Of a DNA stretch of 64,000 nt, positions 63,600 through 64,000 are shown in pieces. The position numbers and the translations under genes are program-made. Source of the stretch: Tricholomella constricta. Taxonomy: Eukaryota; Basidiomycota; Agaricomycetes; Agaricales; Lyophyllaceae. Under the pieces are notes generated by a model, which worked only from the letters and a program-made list of their open reading frames with translations, was not told where the DNA came from and ran no database searches. The stretch's first letter is position 1; each line of letters begins with the position of its first letter. The stretch is taken from assembly GCA_013368375.1 (NCBI GenBank), contig JAACJP010000021.1, positions 558,001 through 622,000 on the forward strand, given 5' to 3'.

Positions 63600-64000
63600 C
63601 TATTTCTGCTTAGGTTCGGCATCGTCACCTTCGACACTTTTACCACTTCTAGTCTTACCGCCTTCACCCAGACGACTGCTCTTAAACCGGGTCCCCTTGG
63701 CCGTAGCAAAATTCCTCGCAGGCGGCACAGGCGGGTCCATAGCAGAAGACGTGCTGGCATTCGATCCCGCGAGAGGAGCGAGCGCCATCCCCAAGCTCGC
63801 AGTCGACGCTGCGCCACTCGCCGTTCCAACCAGCCTGCGCTTGCGGTCCAATAGCACAGCCTCGAGTGTGGGAGTAGGCAGTCCTCCGCTTACGGTCGAT
63901 GAGAAAGCCGTGCTCATCGGTGAGGTCGAATTCACGACGGACGATGTCCCGGTTGCGTCATTTGAAGGGGTTGATGGACTACTGGAAGGCAACGCGGGCC
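63600..64000 (-). CDS. Unrecognised protein, C-terminal part (runs off window)
   Basis: Open frame entering from beyond 64000 and ending with TAG at 63600-63602; about 133 residues are visible. The sequence is Ser/Thr/Ala/Pro-rich (PSSSPSTPSNDATGTSS, SNASTSSAMDPPVPPARN) with one more ordered segment TPTLEAVLLDRKRRLVGTAS and a basic, polar end (KTRSGKSVEGDDAEPKQK). I do not recognise the family. The Ser/Pro-rich composition is usual for disordered tails of fungal nuclear or signalling proteins. The start and any domains lie outside the window. Confidence 0.55.
   Translation of the reverse strand, partial: PALPSSSPSTPSNDATGTSSVVNSTSPMSTAFSSTVSGGLPTPTLEAVLLDRKRRLVGTASGAASTASLGMALAPLAGSNASTSSAMDPPVPPARNFATAKGTRFKSSRLGEGGKTRSGKSVEGDDAEPKQK

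Overview
The window is nuclear DNA from a filamentous basidiomycete, most likely an Agaricomycete. Protein-coding genes are dense and cut by many introns of about 40-100 bp with GT..AG ends. Both tRNA genes carry short introns. Several encoded families are typical of mushroom-forming fungi: DUF6533/DUF6534 membrane proteins, a GT69 CAP59/CMT1-like glycosyltransferase and secreted HNH nucleases. No bacterial operon, CRISPR array, rRNA or prophage is visible. Most exon structures below were worked out by hand from splice sites; the fully traced ones give reading frames that close exactly.

Layout. 1-5 kb: gene-poor DNA with a perfect 91-bp tandem duplication, then two tandem secreted HNH/DUF1524-type nuclease paralogues. 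5.3-10.6 kb: a GH5 glycoside hydrolase head-to-head with a BAP1/UCH37-type ubiquitin C-terminal hydrolase, which is tail-to-tail with an ASXH (DEUBAD) protein. The last two are homologues of the two core subunits of the animal PR-DUB histone H2A deubiquitinase. 10.7-12.1 kb: a tRNA-Gly and a C2H2 zinc-finger gene, followed by 3.5 kb without a recognisable gene. 15.7-27.9 kb: a KDM4-like histone demethylase, NBS1 and CSE1. 29.1-39.2 kb: a DUF6533 membrane protein, a GT69 mannosyltransferase-like protein, ornithine carbamoyltransferase, a TMEM19-family protein and glycogen synthase. 40-46 kb: MID1, a possible tiny secreted protein, an ABC1/ADCK mitochondrial kinase-like protein and a second tRNA-Gly.

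46.1-51.7 kb is a direct segmental duplication of about 2.8 kb. Each unit carries a DUF6534 membrane-protein gene plus the 3' end of PRP6. The inner unit therefore leaves a dead PRP6 3' fragment and the outer one contains the real PRP6 terminus. PRP6 (51.4-54.7 kb, minus strand) encodes the tri-snRNP splicing factor.

55-63.4 kb is a nested transposon. A 5'-truncated LINE with reverse transcriptase and RNase H, flanked by a 17-bp target-site duplication, was later hit by a complete Ty1/copia retrotransposon. The copia element has 268-bp LTRs differing at one base, a 5-bp target duplication and an intact 1,695-codon polyprotein. The window ends inside an unrecognised minus-strand gene.

Several neighbours serve chromatin and genome upkeep (PR-DUB-like pair, KDM4-like, NBS1), but there is no operon logic. 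The best candidate for an underexplored system is the adjacent UCH/ASXH pair, whose hydrolase carries a large basic insertion between its catalytic Cys and His.
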